A stretch of 54,445 nucleotides of DNA from Microvirga splendida (GTDB lineage: Bacteria > Pseudomonadota > Alphaproteobacteria > Rhizobiales > Beijerinckiaceae). The notes under the pieces are model-generated. The model saw only the letters and a program-made list of their open reading frames with translations. It had not been told where the DNA came from and searched no databases. This document shows positions 1 through 8,830 of the stretch, in pieces (within the stretch, counting starts at the first letter, position 1; each line of letters opens with the position of its first letter). The position numbers and the translations under genes were made by a program. Location of the stretch: NCBI RefSeq assembly GCF_016427565.1, contig NZ_JAELXT010000029.1, forward strand, positions 1-54,445, written 5' to 3'.

Positions 1-230
1 CATCCTGGCCAATGCACTCTTGCGAGATCAGCGAAACTGGTCCCCAAAACCCGCTTGATCAAGACGGATACTCTAGCGTCATCAACCTGAGACAGGTCCA
101 TGCGATGCCCCGGTGATTCCAAGGGGGACCTCGCATGGACACGCTCACCGACACCACAATTCCGGCCCGCGATGCACACTTTCATAACAATTGGCGTCGC
201 ACCCTGGAGCCGATGCAGAGGGGAACCCAC

Positions 231-1061
231 GTGACCGGTCTGATGCAAGGAAAGCGCGGCCTCATCATGGGCGTCGCGAACGACCATTCCATCGCCTGGG
301 GCATCGCCAAGGCCCTGTCGCAGCACGGGGCGGAGCTCGCCTTCACCTACCAGGGCGAGGCGCTGGGCAAGCGCGTGACCCCGCTGGCGCAGTCGCTCGG
401 CTCCAACCTGGTCATTCCCTGCGACGTGGAGGATCTCGCCTCCGTGGACGCGGTGTTCGACACCCTCGACAAGCAGTGGGACGGGCTGGACTTCGTGGTC
501 CACGCCATCGGCTTCTCCGACAAGTCGCAGCTCAAGGGCCCTTACGTGGACGTCACCACCCGGGAGAACTTCTCCCGCACCATGGTGATCTCCTGCTTCT
601 CCTTCACGGAGATCGCCCAGCGCGCGGCCAAGCGCATGAAGAAGGGCGGCTCGCTCCTGACGCTGACCTATGGCGGCTCCACCCGGGTCATGCCGAACTA
701 CAACGTGATGGGCGTGGCCAAGGCGGCCCTCGAGGCCAGCGTGCGCTACATCGCCAACGATCTCGGCCCCGAGGGCATCCGCTGCAACGCCATCTCGGCC
801 GGCCCTGTGCGGACGCTCGCGGGCGCGGGCATCGCCGATGCGCGCCTCATGTTCACCTACCAGAAGGCCCATTCGCCCCTGCGCCAGAACATCACCATCG
901 AGGACGTGGGCGGCTCGGCCCTCTACCTGCTCTCCGACCTCTCCGGCGGCGTGACGGGCGAGATCCACTACGTGGATTCCGGCTACAACATCATCTCCAT
1001 GCCACGCCCCGAGGTGCTCAAGGCCCAGGACGCCGCCGGCGTAACGGGCGAGGAAGGCTAG
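231..1061 (+). CDS. fabI: Enoyl-[acyl-carrier-protein] reductase (NADH), FabI
   Basis: FabI reduces the trans-2-enoyl-ACP double bond in the last step of each type II fatty acid elongation cycle, in the cytosol. The protein (276 aa) is a short-chain dehydrogenase fold. It has the FabI-type N-terminal nucleotide site GLIMGVANDHSIAWG near residues 9-23 in place of the usual SDR TGxxxGxG. The catalytic Tyr-x6-Lys appears as YNVMGVAK, preceded by the second conserved tyrosine in TLTYGGS. I chose the GTG at 231: it follows the purine run AGAGGGGA and gives MTGLMQGKRG, the usual rhizobial FabI N-terminus. An in-frame ATG at 135 also has a purine-rich site and would add 32 residues that do not look like FabI. 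The stop overlaps the convergent methyltransferase gene by 4 bases. Family identity is very secure. Confidence 0.95.
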   Translation: MTGLMQGKRGLIMGVANDHSIAWGIAKALSQHGAELAFTYQGEALGKRVTPLAQSLGSNLVIPCDVEDLASVDAVFDTLDKQWDGLDFVVHAIGFSDKSQLKGPYVDVTTRENFSRTMVISCFSFTEIAQRAAKRMKKGGSLLTLTYGGSTRVMPNYNVMGVAKAALEASVRYIANDLGPEGIRCNAISAGPVRTLAGAGIADARLMFTYQKAHSPLRQNITIEDVGGSALYLLSDLSGGVTGEIHYVDSGYNIISMPRPEVLKAQDAAGVTGEEG

Positions 1062-1957
1062 TCCTTCACCTCGTCGTAGGACAGGGCCCATCCCGAGCCG
1101 GTGAAGCAGCACCGTCCGGGCGGGGCGGGTTCGCGCCAGATCAGGCTGCGCACGAATTCCATCCCGCCGCCCTCGAAGGCGGCCTGCAGCGCCTGCCGCT
1201 CCTCTCCCGGCTGCGCCAGCTGCCCTTCCGCGCAGACGAAGGACACGTGGCCGAGCCATTGCACGGCAAGGCCATCCCTCTTGCGTGTCACGCACAGTCC
1301 CGCGCCGTAAAGCGAGTGCCTCCCTCCCCCCGGGCTCGGCTTCGGCTGGGGAACGCCGAGGGGAAAGATGAGCCGGCCGTCGAGATTGAGGCGCTCGATC
1401 CACGCCTCGGCCGGTCGCCCGACGGCGAAATTCACGTAAACGGCATCCACATCCTCGCGCGGCCATTCGGCGCCGTCGCCCTGGACGACGGTGACATTGG
1501 GCAGGTCCGCCAGATTGTCCCGGGCGCGCTCGGCGAGAACGGGATCGAACTCGACGGCGAGCACATGCCCGCTTGCGCCGACAAGATGGGCCAGCAGCGC
1601 CGTGTAGTAGCCGGTTCCCGCACCGATATGAGCCACGCGCGCACCCTCGCGCAGGGACAGAACATGCAGGCAGCGGGCATGAAGGGACGGGCTGCCGTTG
1701 TTGACGCCCTTGTCGGACGCGAGGGCGAAGAGCACATCCTGATAGAGCACCGCCGGGTCGTGCGATGCGACGGTCTCGTAGCCTCTTAGCCCGCGCGACA
1801 TCAGCCACGGCGGCGCGCCGAGGAAGCGTTCGCGTGGAACGACAGCAATCGCCTCCTCGAGCCTGGGGTCGTCTGCGATGCCTGAGAGCGTGAGAATCTG
1901 CTTGGCGTAGGCGCGTCGAATCACGGCCAGTTCGGTCTGGCTGAAAACGGAACTCAT
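1058..1957 (-). CDS. Protein-L-isoaspartate O-methyltransferase-like SAM methyltransferase
   Basis: A 299-aa class I SAM-dependent methyltransferase related to PCMT, the enzyme that methylates isoaspartyl residues of damaged proteins. The SAM-binding motif I is VAHIGAGTGYYTA near residues 108-120, followed by an acidic motif II (VEFDP). The N-terminal part (PRERFLG, YQDVLFAL, PSLHARCL) follows the PCMT pattern, with SPSLHA in place of the usual substrate-loop SxPxMxA. It is about 80 residues longer than standard Pcm, with a C-terminal extension rich in aromatic and charged residues, so the substrate may differ. The ATG at 1957 is preceded by GAGGA at good spacing. It is monocistronic and convergent with fabI. 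Fold certain; exact substrate unproven. Confidence 0.75.
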   Translation of the reverse strand: MSSVFSQTELAVIRRAYAKQILTLSGIADDPRLEEAIAVVPRERFLGAPPWLMSRGLRGYETVASHDPAVLYQDVLFALASDKGVNNGSPSLHARCLHVLSLREGARVAHIGAGTGYYTALLAHLVGASGHVLAVEFDPVLAERARDNLADLPNVTVVQGDGAEWPREDVDAVYVNFAVGRPAEAWIERLNLDGRLIFPLGVPQPKPSPGGGRHSLYGAGLCVTRKRDGLAVQWLGHVSFVCAEGQLAQPGEERQALQAAFEGGGMEFVRSLIWREPAPPGRCCFTGSGWALSYDEVKD

Positions 1958-2145
1958 CGGGCATTCCTCGTCTGTCGCGGCGATTGTCGGCGCAAGCGGG
2001 GCCAAGTGCAAAGCTTAAGTGCAACTGAGTAGCCGATGGTCGTGTCAGGCCCGGTCTTCACGAGTGTGCGAGACGGCGGAGCTTGGCCTTGCCATCGCCA
2101 TGATCGGCCGGCACGAGGGGCCTCCCTCCAGACGAGTCGCCCTGC

Positions 2146-2772
2146 ATGATCCTCTCGCGCCGCACCCTTCTCGCCGGTCTTGCCGCCTCGAGCGCCGGAC
2201 TTCCCGCCTTCGCGCAATCCGCCCCGGAGCCGCAGCTCGTTCCCATCGAGCTGGTGGAGGATACGCTCGCCCTGCCCTCCGCCGTGCGCCTCGGCCACAA
2301 GCACGGCGACGTGATCATGATCGAGTATTTCGACTACAACTGCCCGTGGTGCAAACGCTCGGCCGGGGACTTGGCGGCCCTGCTGAAGGCGGAGCCGGAC
2401 CTCTCCTACGTGCTGGTGAATTTCGCCGTGCTCGGCGTGCCCTCGGTGACGGCCCACAAGGCGGCGCTCGCCTATCTCCAGCTCCACGGCCCCGAACGCT
2501 ACCTCGACCTGCATCTCGCCCTGTTCCGCCTGCGCGGCACGGTGGACGGCAACCGGGTGCTCTCGGAGGCCGAGCGCCTCGGCGGCGACCGTGCGCGCCT
2601 GGAGGATGCCGCCAATGCCGAGCGCACCGCGCAGTGGATGAAGGACACGCTCAAGATCGGCGATTCCCTTGGCTTCGTCGCCACCCCGTCCTTCCTGGTC
2701 GCCACGCAATCCTACGCGGGCGGCATGACGCTTGCTCAGAAGCGCGAGGCGATTGCGCAGGCGAGGGGCTGA
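2146..2772 (+). CDS. DsbA-family thiol-disulfide oxidoreductase, exported
   Basis: A 208-aa thioredoxin-fold protein of the DsbA/ScsC group that would form or isomerise disulfides in the periplasm. The N-terminus (LSRRTLLAGLAA... ending PAFAQ, about residues 1-24) is a signal peptide. The SRRTLL run also resembles a twin-arginine motif, so either Sec or Tat export is possible. The active site is CPWC at about residues 66-69 within FDYNCPWCKRS. The cis-proline loop is probably ATPSFLV near residue 185. The length fits the family. No strong ribosome-binding site is visible before the ATG. No partner such as DsbB lies nearby, so its role as oxidase or isomerase cannot be decided. Confidence 0.85.
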   Translation: MILSRRTLLAGLAASSAGLPAFAQSAPEPQLVPIELVEDTLALPSAVRLGHKHGDVIMIEYFDYNCPWCKRSAGDLAALLKAEPDLSYVLVNFAVLGVPSVTAHKAALAYLQLHGPERYLDLHLALFRLRGTVDGNRVLSEAERLGGDRARLEDAANAERTAQWMKDTLKIGDSLGFVATPSFLVATQSYAGGMTLAQKREAIAQARG

Positions 2773-2800
2773 TCGATCATTTCGCTAATACGCTCTCCGG

Positions 2801-2901
2801 TGTCATTCCCGGCCGGAGCGTCAGTGGAGGGGAAGGGAATCCACACAACCCCTCCACCCTATGGATCCCCTTCCCTCGCTACGCTTGGCCTGAGGATGAC
2901 A
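2801..2901. repeat. Intergenic palindromic repeat, family A, copy 1
   Basis: The element is bounded by inverted TGTCAT...ATGACA. The left arm reads TGTCATTCCCGGCCGGAGC; inside are GGGAAGGGAATCCA and its near-complement TGGATCCCCTTCCCTCGC. A transcript would fold into a long imperfect hairpin. Other copies in this window are at 14196, 33418 (short), 42489, 43929 and 52856. All but the copy inside hslVU lie at gene ends. Confidence 0.85.
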
Positions 2902-2977
2902 CAGCGCAGCACATTTTCAGCAGGCGTTAAGGGGAAAGTTGCACGAGACGAAGCGAACCGGCTAAGCCTCAGGGCGC

Positions 2978-4501
2978 ATGTCGCTCATCCGCTCCTCCCT
3001 TCTGGTCGGCCTCGGCTCCGTCGCGTCGCGCATCCTCGGCTTCGCGCGCGACGTGCTGTTCGCGCAGGCCCTGGGCGCAGGTCCGGTGGCGGATGCGTTT
3101 CTGGCGGCCTTCCGCCTGCCGAACCTCGTGCGCCGCATTCTCGGCGAGGGCGGGCTCAACCCGGTGCTCGTGCCGGCCTTGAGCCGCGTGGAAGTGGACG
3201 AAGGAGCCAAGCTGGCGGGCGATGCGCTTAGCGCCTTCGCCCTTGCGCTGCTGGCGCTCACGGGACTGGTGGAGATCGGCGCGGGCCTCATTGCCCTCCT
3301 CCTCGCGCCGGGCCTGCACGATGATGGTGGGACGCTGGCGCTGGTCGCGCTCTACACCCGCCTGTCCTTTCCCATCGTGATCTGCGTGACGCTCGCGTCC
3401 ATGGCTGCTGCCGTTCTCAACTGGCGCGGGCGCTTTACCGCAACGGCGCTTGCACCTCTTGCCGTCAATGGCGGGCTGATCCTGACGCTCGTCGCACTCG
3501 AGAGCGGCTTCGATCTTCCTCTGGCCCAAAAGGCCGCATGGCTTGCCGCCGCGTCGAGCCTCGCCGGGCTGGTCCAGCTCGGCATCGTGGCCGCAGCGCT
3601 CCTGCAGGGCAGGCCGCGCCTCATCCATTTTCGCCGACCGCGCCGGTCGCCTTTCCTGAAGAGCCTGCTGGCGGCCGGGCTTCCCGTGCTCGCCGCCAGC
3701 GGCGCGGTGCAGATCTACTTTCTGGCCGCCACCCAGATCGCATCCTTTTGGCCCTCCGGGATCTCCTGGCTCTACTATGCCGAGCGGGTGATGCAGCTGC
3801 CGCTGGGCCTCATGGCGGGTTTGAGCGCGAGCCTCCTCCTGCCGGAACTTGCCCGGCGCCATCAGGCAGGTGAACGCCAGGCCCTCGTGACGGCGCAGAA
3901 CCGGGCGTTGGAGGTGGCGCTGCTGCTCGCCCTGCCGGCCGCCGCCGCCCTGTTCATCCTCGCCCGCCCCATCAGCACGGTTCTGTTCGAGCGTGGCGCC
4001 TTCGCGTCCGCGGATGCCGAGGGCACCGCCCTGGTGCTCATGGCCCTGAGCTTAGGGATGCCCTTCGCCACATTGGCGAAGGTTTTGAGCCAGACCCTCT
4101 TCGCCTGCGGTTCGCTGCGCGCCGCCCTTGCCGCGGCGGGCCTCGGCCTCATCGTGACGATTGCCTCCTCCCTCCTCCTCGCCTGGCCTTTCGGCTCGAC
4201 CGGGATCGCCCTGGGCGTCAGCCTCGGCTGCCTCGCACATGCGGGCGCGGTGATCCTGGGGCTGCACCGATTCGGCCTCTGGTCGCCCGGCCGCCGGAGC
4301 CTGAGCCGCCTGGTACGCACGGCGGTCGCCACCCTCGTCATGAGCCTGGGTCTCCTGGGCGCCGGAAGCGCCCTGCCCGGGACGGATGCCTCCGTGCTGG
4401 CGGCGCTCTGCCTCGGCGGCCTGGCCCTCTATGCGCTCGCCGCCCTTGCGACCGGCGCCGTCACCCGCGACGATTGGGCCTCTCTCACGAAAAAACCGTG
4501 A
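2978..4501 (+). CDS. murJ: Lipid II flippase MurJ (MviN)
   Basis: MurJ flips lipid-linked peptidoglycan precursor across the inner membrane. The 507-aa product is almost entirely hydrophobic with about 14 predicted membrane segments, the normal size for the family. The N-terminal signature SRILGFARDVLFAQALGAG (about residues 14-32) and FRLPNLVRRILGEGGL with the conserved arginines are diagnostic of MurJ in the MOP superfamily. The ATG at 2978 follows a weak CAGGG. It is followed 119 bases later by trpS in the same orientation, the usual rhizobial murJ-trpS-usp order. Confidence in identity is high. Confidence 0.95.
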   Translation: MSLIRSSLLVGLGSVASRILGFARDVLFAQALGAGPVADAFLAAFRLPNLVRRILGEGGLNPVLVPALSRVEVDEGAKLAGDALSAFALALLALTGLVEIGAGLIALLLAPGLHDDGGTLALVALYTRLSFPIVICVTLASMAAAVLNWRGRFTATALAPLAVNGGLILTLVALESGFDLPLAQKAAWLAAASSLAGLVQLGIVAAALLQGRPRLIHFRRPRRSPFLKSLLAAGLPVLAASGAVQIYFLAATQIASFWPSGISWLYYAERVMQLPLGLMAGLSASLLLPELARRHQAGERQALVTAQNRALEVALLLALPAAAALFILARPISTVLFERGAFASADAEGTALVLMALSLGMPFATLAKVLSQTLFACGSLRAALAAAGLGLIVTIASSLLLAWPFGSTGIALGVSLGCLAHAGAVILGLHRFGLWSPGRRSLSRLVRTAVATLVMSLGLLGAGSALPGTDASVLAALCLGGLALYALAALATGAVTRDDWASLTKKP

Positions 4502-4620
4502 GGGCCCTTGCATCGCGGCGCGGCCCTGTCATAACCCGCGCCGCAGAGTAGCACTGGAAAGGGCTGGGGCAGCGCGCGGGTCATCCGGCTCGCCTGCGCG
4601 CCCCGTGGGAGTTCAAGGCG

Positions 4621-5661
4621 ATGGCGCAGTTCAAGGAGCTGGTGTTCTCGGGCGTTCAGCCCACCGGAAACCTTCATCTCGGGAATTATCTCGGCGCCAT
4701 CAAGCGCTTCGTGGCCATGCAGGAGACGCACGACTGCATCTATTGCGTCGTGGATATGCACGCGATCACGGTGCCGCAGAACCCCGCCGACCTCACCCGC
4801 CAGATCCGGGAAGTGACGGCAGCCTTCCTCGCCGCCGGCATCGACCCGAAGCGCCACATCGTCTTCAACCAGTCCCAGGTGCCCCAGCACGCGGAGCTCG
4901 CCTGGGTGTTCAACTGCGTCGCGCGGCTGGGCTGGCTCAACCGCATGACCCAGTTCAAGGACAAGGCCGGCAAGGACCGGGAGAACGCGTCTGTCGGCCT
5001 CTACGCCTATCCGAGCCTGATGGCGGCCGACATCCTGGTCTATCGCGCCACCCACGTGCCGGTGGGCGAGGATCAGAAGCAGCATCTGGAGCTGACCCGC
5101 GACATCGCCCAGAAGTTCAACAACGACTGGGCCGAGTCGATTGCCGCGCACGGCTTCGGCGATGCCTTCTTCCCGCTCACCGAGCCGATGATCCAGGGCC
5201 CGGCCACCCGTGTCATGTCGCTGCGCGACGGCTCGAAGAAGATGTCGAAGTCGGACCCGTCCGACTACTCGCGCATCAACCTCACGGACGATGCCGACAC
5301 CATCGCCCAGAAGGTGCGCAAGGCGAAGACCGATCCCGAGCCGCTGCCTTCCGAGGTCGAGGGCCTGAAGGCCCGGCCCGAGGCCGAGAACCTCGTGGCG
5401 ATCTACGCGGCGCTGATGGACATCACCCCGGAAGAGGTGCTGCGCCAGCATGGCGGCGCGCAGTTCTCCGGCTTCAAGGCGGCGCTCGTGGACGTGGCGG
5501 TGACGAGGCTCTCGCCGGTCGCCGACGAGATGCGCCGCCTCATGGCCGATCCCGGCCACATCGATGCGGTGCTGGCGGACGGCTCGGCCCGCGCCCGCGC
5601 TCTTGCGTCCGTCACCATGGATGCGGTCAAGGACATCGTGGGTTTCGTGCGCTCCCGCTAA
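4621..5661 (+). CDS. trpS: Tryptophanyl-tRNA synthetase
   Basis: This class I aminoacyl-tRNA synthetase charges tRNA-Trp in the cytosol. The 346-aa sequence has the HIGH-equivalent [14 protein letters not shown] at about residues 14-27, and the second ATP-binding signature KMSKS at about residues 206-210 within [11 protein letters not shown]. The order and length match bacterial TrpRS. It sits between murJ and a universal stress protein gene in the same orientation. The family is unambiguous and nothing looks abnormal. Confidence 0.97.
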   Translation: MAQFKELVFSGVQPTGNLHLGNYLGAIKRFVAMQETHDCIYCVVDMHAITVPQNPADLTRQIREVTAAFLAAGIDPKRHIVFNQSQVPQHAELAWVFNCVARLGWLNRMTQFKDKAGKDRENASVGLYAYPSLMAADILVYRATHVPVGEDQKQHLELTRDIAQKFNNDWAESIAAHGFGDAFFPLTEPMIQGPATRVMSLRDGSKKMSKSDPSDYSRINLTDDADTIAQKVRKAKTDPEPLPSEVEGLKARPEAENLVAIYAALMDITPEEVLRQHGGAQFSGFKAALVDVAVTRLSPVADEMRRLMADPGHIDAVLADGSARARALASVTMDAVKDIVGFVRSR

Positions 5662-5751
5662 TCGCATGCGCTGTTTAAAAGAGCGGCATGCGACCGGCTT
5701 GCCCTTGACGCAAAGGCAGGGCAGCATCCGGGTTCATCAGGAGAGCGTGCC

Positions 5752-6249
5752 GTGAGCGACAAGCGCCGATCCTACGAATCGGGCCACCGCCCGAAATTCA
5801 TGGTGGTGGTCGACAAGACCCCGGAATGCGCCCGGGCGGTGCACTTCGCCTCCCGCCGCGCGGCCCGCACGGGCGCCAGCATGGTAATGCTCGCGGTGGT
5901 CGACCCGCCCGACGATTTCGAGTGGATCGGCGTGGGCGAGGCCATGATCGAGGAGGCGAGCGAGGAGGCCCAGAAGCTCCTCGATGCCGCCGCCCGCGAG
6001 GCCCGCAACGCGGCGGGCGTGGAGCCCGAGCAGACCATCCGCGTCGGCAGCCGGTCCGACGAGATCATGAAGCTCATCCAGGAGGACGAGGACATCTCCT
6101 TCCTGGTGCTCGGCGCCGGCAGCGGCAAGGAGGGCCCAGGCCCGCTGGTCTCGACCCTGGGCGGGCGCGCCGCCGCCTCCTTTCCGGTCCCCATCGTCAT
6201 CGTGCCCGGCGGATTGTCGGACGAGGAGATCGACGCGCTCGCAGGGTGA
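5752..6249 (+). CDS. Universal stress protein (UspA family)
   Basis: A 165-aa single Usp domain, probably a cytosolic nucleotide-binding stress protein. It shows the family pattern of a hydrophobic first strand (FMVVVDKTPEC), an AMLAVVDPP strand, and a C-terminal VLGAGSGKEGPGP...FPVPIVIVPGG region. That last region only partly matches the G-x2-G-x9-G(S/T) ATP loop. The GTG start at 5752 follows CAGGAGAG. It lies 90 bases downstream of trpS, an arrangement seen in other Rhizobiales. Whether it binds ATP cannot be told from sequence. Confidence 0.85.
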   Translation: MSDKRRSYESGHRPKFMVVVDKTPECARAVHFASRRAARTGASMVMLAVVDPPDDFEWIGVGEAMIEEASEEAQKLLDAAAREARNAAGVEPEQTIRVGSRSDEIMKLIQEDEDISFLVLGAGSGKEGPGPLVSTLGGRAAASFPVPIVIVPGGLSDEEIDALAG

Positions 6250-6268
6250 TCCCGATGCTTGATTCCGG

Positions 6269-7750
6269 CTACTGCCCCTGGCCGAGGGAATAGCCGGGGG
6301 TGCCGTCAAAGGTGAAGAGGTGCTCCGTCTTCACGAACTCCACCCCGGCCGAGGCCAGGCGGCCGAGAAGCTGCGCCAGGGTGGCCTTGTTGGGCATCTT
6401 GCCCGGATGCGCCTCGAAGCGGCAACGCCAATGGTCCGTGCAGAAGGTTTCGGGCAGGCCCTCGGGCCACACCTTCACGCCGCGGTTGGTGATCAGCTTC
6501 AGCGCCACGAGGCCGTCCTCGGCGCCCTTCAGGCGCGCGGCCAGGTCGTCCGGCGTGCCGCGCCATTCCACGAACACATCGATGCCGACAAGCTCCTTGC
6601 GGGCAGGCGCCTTGCGCTCGTAGGCCGGGATCGGGATCGCGCCCTGCGACGCGTCGTAATGCGCGGGCTTGAGCCTCTTCGGGCTCTCGCCGACCCGGTC
6701 GATCACCGCGTCCGCGAAGGCCTGCGTCCCCACCTGCTTCGTGGACCCGGCCGGGGTGTAGATGTCGGCCGTGTGGATGCCGTCCTCGATGGTGGTGAGC
6801 CAGGCATTGTGCAGGCGCTGCGCGGCCTCCGCCTGGCCCACATGCTGCAGCATCATCACGCCGGCGAGGATGAGCCCCGACGGGTTCGCGATGCCCTGGC
6901 CGGCAATGTCGGGCGCGGAGCCGTGGATCGCCTCGAACATCGCCCCATGGGCGCCGATATTGGCGGAGCCCGCGAGGCCAACCGAGCCTGCGACCTCGGC
7001 TGCAATGTCGGAGACGATGTCGCCGTAGAGGTTGGGCGTCACGATCACGTCGAAGCGCTCGGGCGAATCGGCCAGCCGCGCCGCGCCGATATCGATGATC
7101 ATGTGCCGCTTCTCGATCTCGGGATACTCGGCCCCGATCTCGTCGAACACCTTGTGGAAGAGCCCATCCGTCAGCTTCATGATGTTGTCCTTCGTGAAGC
7201 AGGTGACGCTCCGGCGGCCGGAGGCGCGGGCATAGTCGAAGGCATAGCGCACGATGCGCTCGGTGCCGGGCCGGGAGATCAGCTTGAGGCACTGGTAGAC
7301 CTCGTCGGTCTGCCGGTGCTCGATGCCGGCATAGAGATCCTCCTCGTTCTCCCGCACGATGACCACGTCCATGGCCGGGTGCTTCGTCGCCACGAAAGGC
7401 GCATAGGCCTGGGTCGGGCGCACATTGGCGAAGAGGCCGAGCCCCTTGCGGATCGTCACGTTCAGGCTCTTGAAGCCGCCGCCCTGCGGGGTGGTGATCG
7501 GCGCCTTGAAGAACAGCCCCGTGCGCCGCAGGCTGTCCCAGGCCTCGGGCGCGATGCCGGCGGAGAGACCCCGGCGGTAGACCTTCTCGCCGATCTCGAT
7601 CTCCTCGATGGCAAGCTTTGCTCCGGCGGCCTCAAGGACGCGCAGGGCCGCATCCATGATCTCCGGTCCGACGCCGTCGCCGTGGGCGACGGTGACCGGC
7701 GTGGCCGTGGGGAGGGTGACGAAGGTCCGGGTTCCGGGGTGAAAGTTCAT
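6269..7750 (-). CDS. icd: Isocitrate dehydrogenase, long alphaproteobacterial type
   Basis: Oxidatively decarboxylates isocitrate to 2-oxoglutarate in the TCA cycle. The first ~340 residues are the isocitrate/isopropylmalate dehydrogenase fold: VAHGDGVGPEIM near residue 22, the substrate-binding run SLNVTIRKGLGLFANVRP, RENEEDLYAGIEH, and the metal-binding aspartates in NLYGDIVSDIAAE. An additional C-terminal domain of about 130 residues (from roughly 365) is characteristic of the ~480-aa Rickettsia/rhizobial type and is not found in E. coli Icd (~416 aa). NAD versus NADP preference is not decided here. The start at 7750 has CGGAG upstream. It is divergent from a LysR gene and inserted between usp and nfuA, which are usually adjacent in this order. 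Confidence 0.88.
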   Translation of the reverse strand: MNFHPGTRTFVTLPTATPVTVAHGDGVGPEIMDAALRVLEAAGAKLAIEEIEIGEKVYRRGLSAGIAPEAWDSLRRTGLFFKAPITTPQGGGFKSLNVTIRKGLGLFANVRPTQAYAPFVATKHPAMDVVIVRENEEDLYAGIEHRQTDEVYQCLKLISRPGTERIVRYAFDYARASGRRSVTCFTKDNIMKLTDGLFHKVFDEIGAEYPEIEKRHMIIDIGAARLADSPERFDVIVTPNLYGDIVSDIAAEVAGSVGLAGSANIGAHGAMFEAIHGSAPDIAGQGIANPSGLILAGVMMLQHVGQAEAAQRLHNAWLTTIEDGIHTADIYTPAGSTKQVGTQAFADAVIDRVGESPKRLKPAHYDASQGAIPIPAYERKAPARKELVGIDVFVEWRGTPDDLAARLKGAEDGLVALKLITNRGVKVWPEGLPETFCTDHWRCRFEAHPGKMPNKATLAQLLGRLASAGVEFVKTEHLFTFDGTPGYSLGQGQ

Positions 7751-7824
7751 GATGATCTCCGCGTTGGTGCCAAGACCATGAGGGAGACCTCACCTTTGTT
7801 GAAATAAATAATAAATCTTGTTAT

Positions 7825-7841
7825 CATTGTATTTCGCAATG
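7825..7841. promoter_or_regulatory. Putative LysR-type operator between icd and lysR
   Basis: CATTG-N7-CAATG, an inverted repeat with the T-N11-A spacing of LysR-type binding boxes. It lies in the AT-rich 99-base divergent intergenic region, 9 bases before the LysR start. Autoregulation and control of icd are inferred. Confidence 0.5.
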
Positions 7842-7849
7842 GTGATGTC

Positions 7850-8764
7850 ATGCTGCCGCGTCTCGACTTCGATCTCCTGCGGACCTTCGTGACCGTCGCG
7901 GAAACCGGGAACCTGACCCGGGCCGGGGAGCGGCTGCTGCTGAGCCAGCCGACGGTGAGCCTCCAGATCAAGCGCCTCGAGGAACAGCTCGGCTGCGCCC
8001 TGATGGAGCGCACCCCGCGCAGCCTGTCCCTCACCTCCGAGGGCGAGACCCTGCTGTCCTATGCCCGTCGCATCCTGTCCCTCACCGACGAGGCGGTGGC
8101 GCGTCTGGTCGAGCCCACCATGCAGGGCCTGGTGCGGCTGGGAACGCCGGAGGATTTCGCCACCACCCACCTATCCGGGGTGCTGGCCCGGTTCGCGGAG
8201 GCCCACCCGAACGTGGCCCTGGAGGTGACCACCGACCTCACCCTCAACCTCATCGAGCGCTTCAAGGAGGGCGAGTTCGACCTCGTCCTCATCAAGCGTG
8301 AGCCCATGGGGCCGACCGATGGGGTGCGGGTCTGGCGCGAGCCCCTGGTCTGGGCCTCGACCCGGCCCGATCCCTTCGAGCGAGGCGGGCCGCTCCCGCT
8401 CGTGGTCTCGCCGCACCCTTGCGTCTATCGCAAGCGGGCAACCCATGCCCTCGACCGGGCGGGGCGGCCCTGGCGGATCGCCTACACGTCCACGTCCCTG
8501 GCGGGCGCCCAGGCCGCCGTGCGGGCGGGCCTGGGGCTGACGGTCCTGCCCAAGGAGATGGTGCCGGAGGATTTCTTCATCATCGACACGGCGGCCGGCG
8601 CGCCCGACCTGTCCGACACCGAGATCGCTCTGATGAGGGTGCCGAGCCTGTCCATCCCGGCCGAGCGCCTGGCTGACCACATGGTCAGATCCCTGGAGCG
8701 GCGGGAAGGAACGGGGTCGTCACGGGCTTGGAATTCTCATAAGACGATCCACATTTCCGAGTGA
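7850..8764 (+). CDS. LysR-family transcriptional regulator
   Basis: A 304-aa LTTR. The N-terminal winged HTH spans about residues 5-64: FDLLRTFVTVAETGNLTRAG then LSQPTVSLQIKRLEEQLG, the textbook LysR helix-turn-helix. Residues ~90-290 form the periplasmic-binding-like effector domain. It is divergently transcribed from icd with a short AT-rich spacer holding a T-N11-A palindrome, so icd is its most likely target alongside its own gene. The inducer cannot be predicted. The last ~20 residues after LERREGT look non-conserved. nfuA follows 66 bases downstream but is probably expressed separately. Confidence 0.85.
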   Translation: MLPRLDFDLLRTFVTVAETGNLTRAGERLLLSQPTVSLQIKRLEEQLGCALMERTPRSLSLTSEGETLLSYARRILSLTDEAVARLVEPTMQGLVRLGTPEDFATTHLSGVLARFAEAHPNVALEVTTDLTLNLIERFKEGEFDLVLIKREPMGPTDGVRVWREPLVWASTRPDPFERGGPLPLVVSPHPCVYRKRATHALDRAGRPWRIAYTSTSLAGAQAAVRAGLGLTVLPKEMVPEDFFIIDTAAGAPDLSDTEIALMRVPSLSIPAERLADHMVRSLERREGTGSSRAWNSHKTIHISE

Positions 8765-8830
8765 ACCTGTTAGAACCATTCTAAGACCCACACTCGGCCG
8801 GCCTTGAACCGGCGCAGAGGACAAATGACG

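Noticed and set aside
1..134. Gene or promoter at the left edge
   Set aside because: I see no coding frame or convincing -35/-10 pair in these bases; the preceding gene lies outside the window.
135..230. In-frame ATG at 135 with a purine-rich upstream site, giving a longer FabI
   Set aside because: The added 32 residues do not resemble FabI, while the GTG at 231 gives the canonical N-terminus with its own ribosome-binding site. Not fully excluded.
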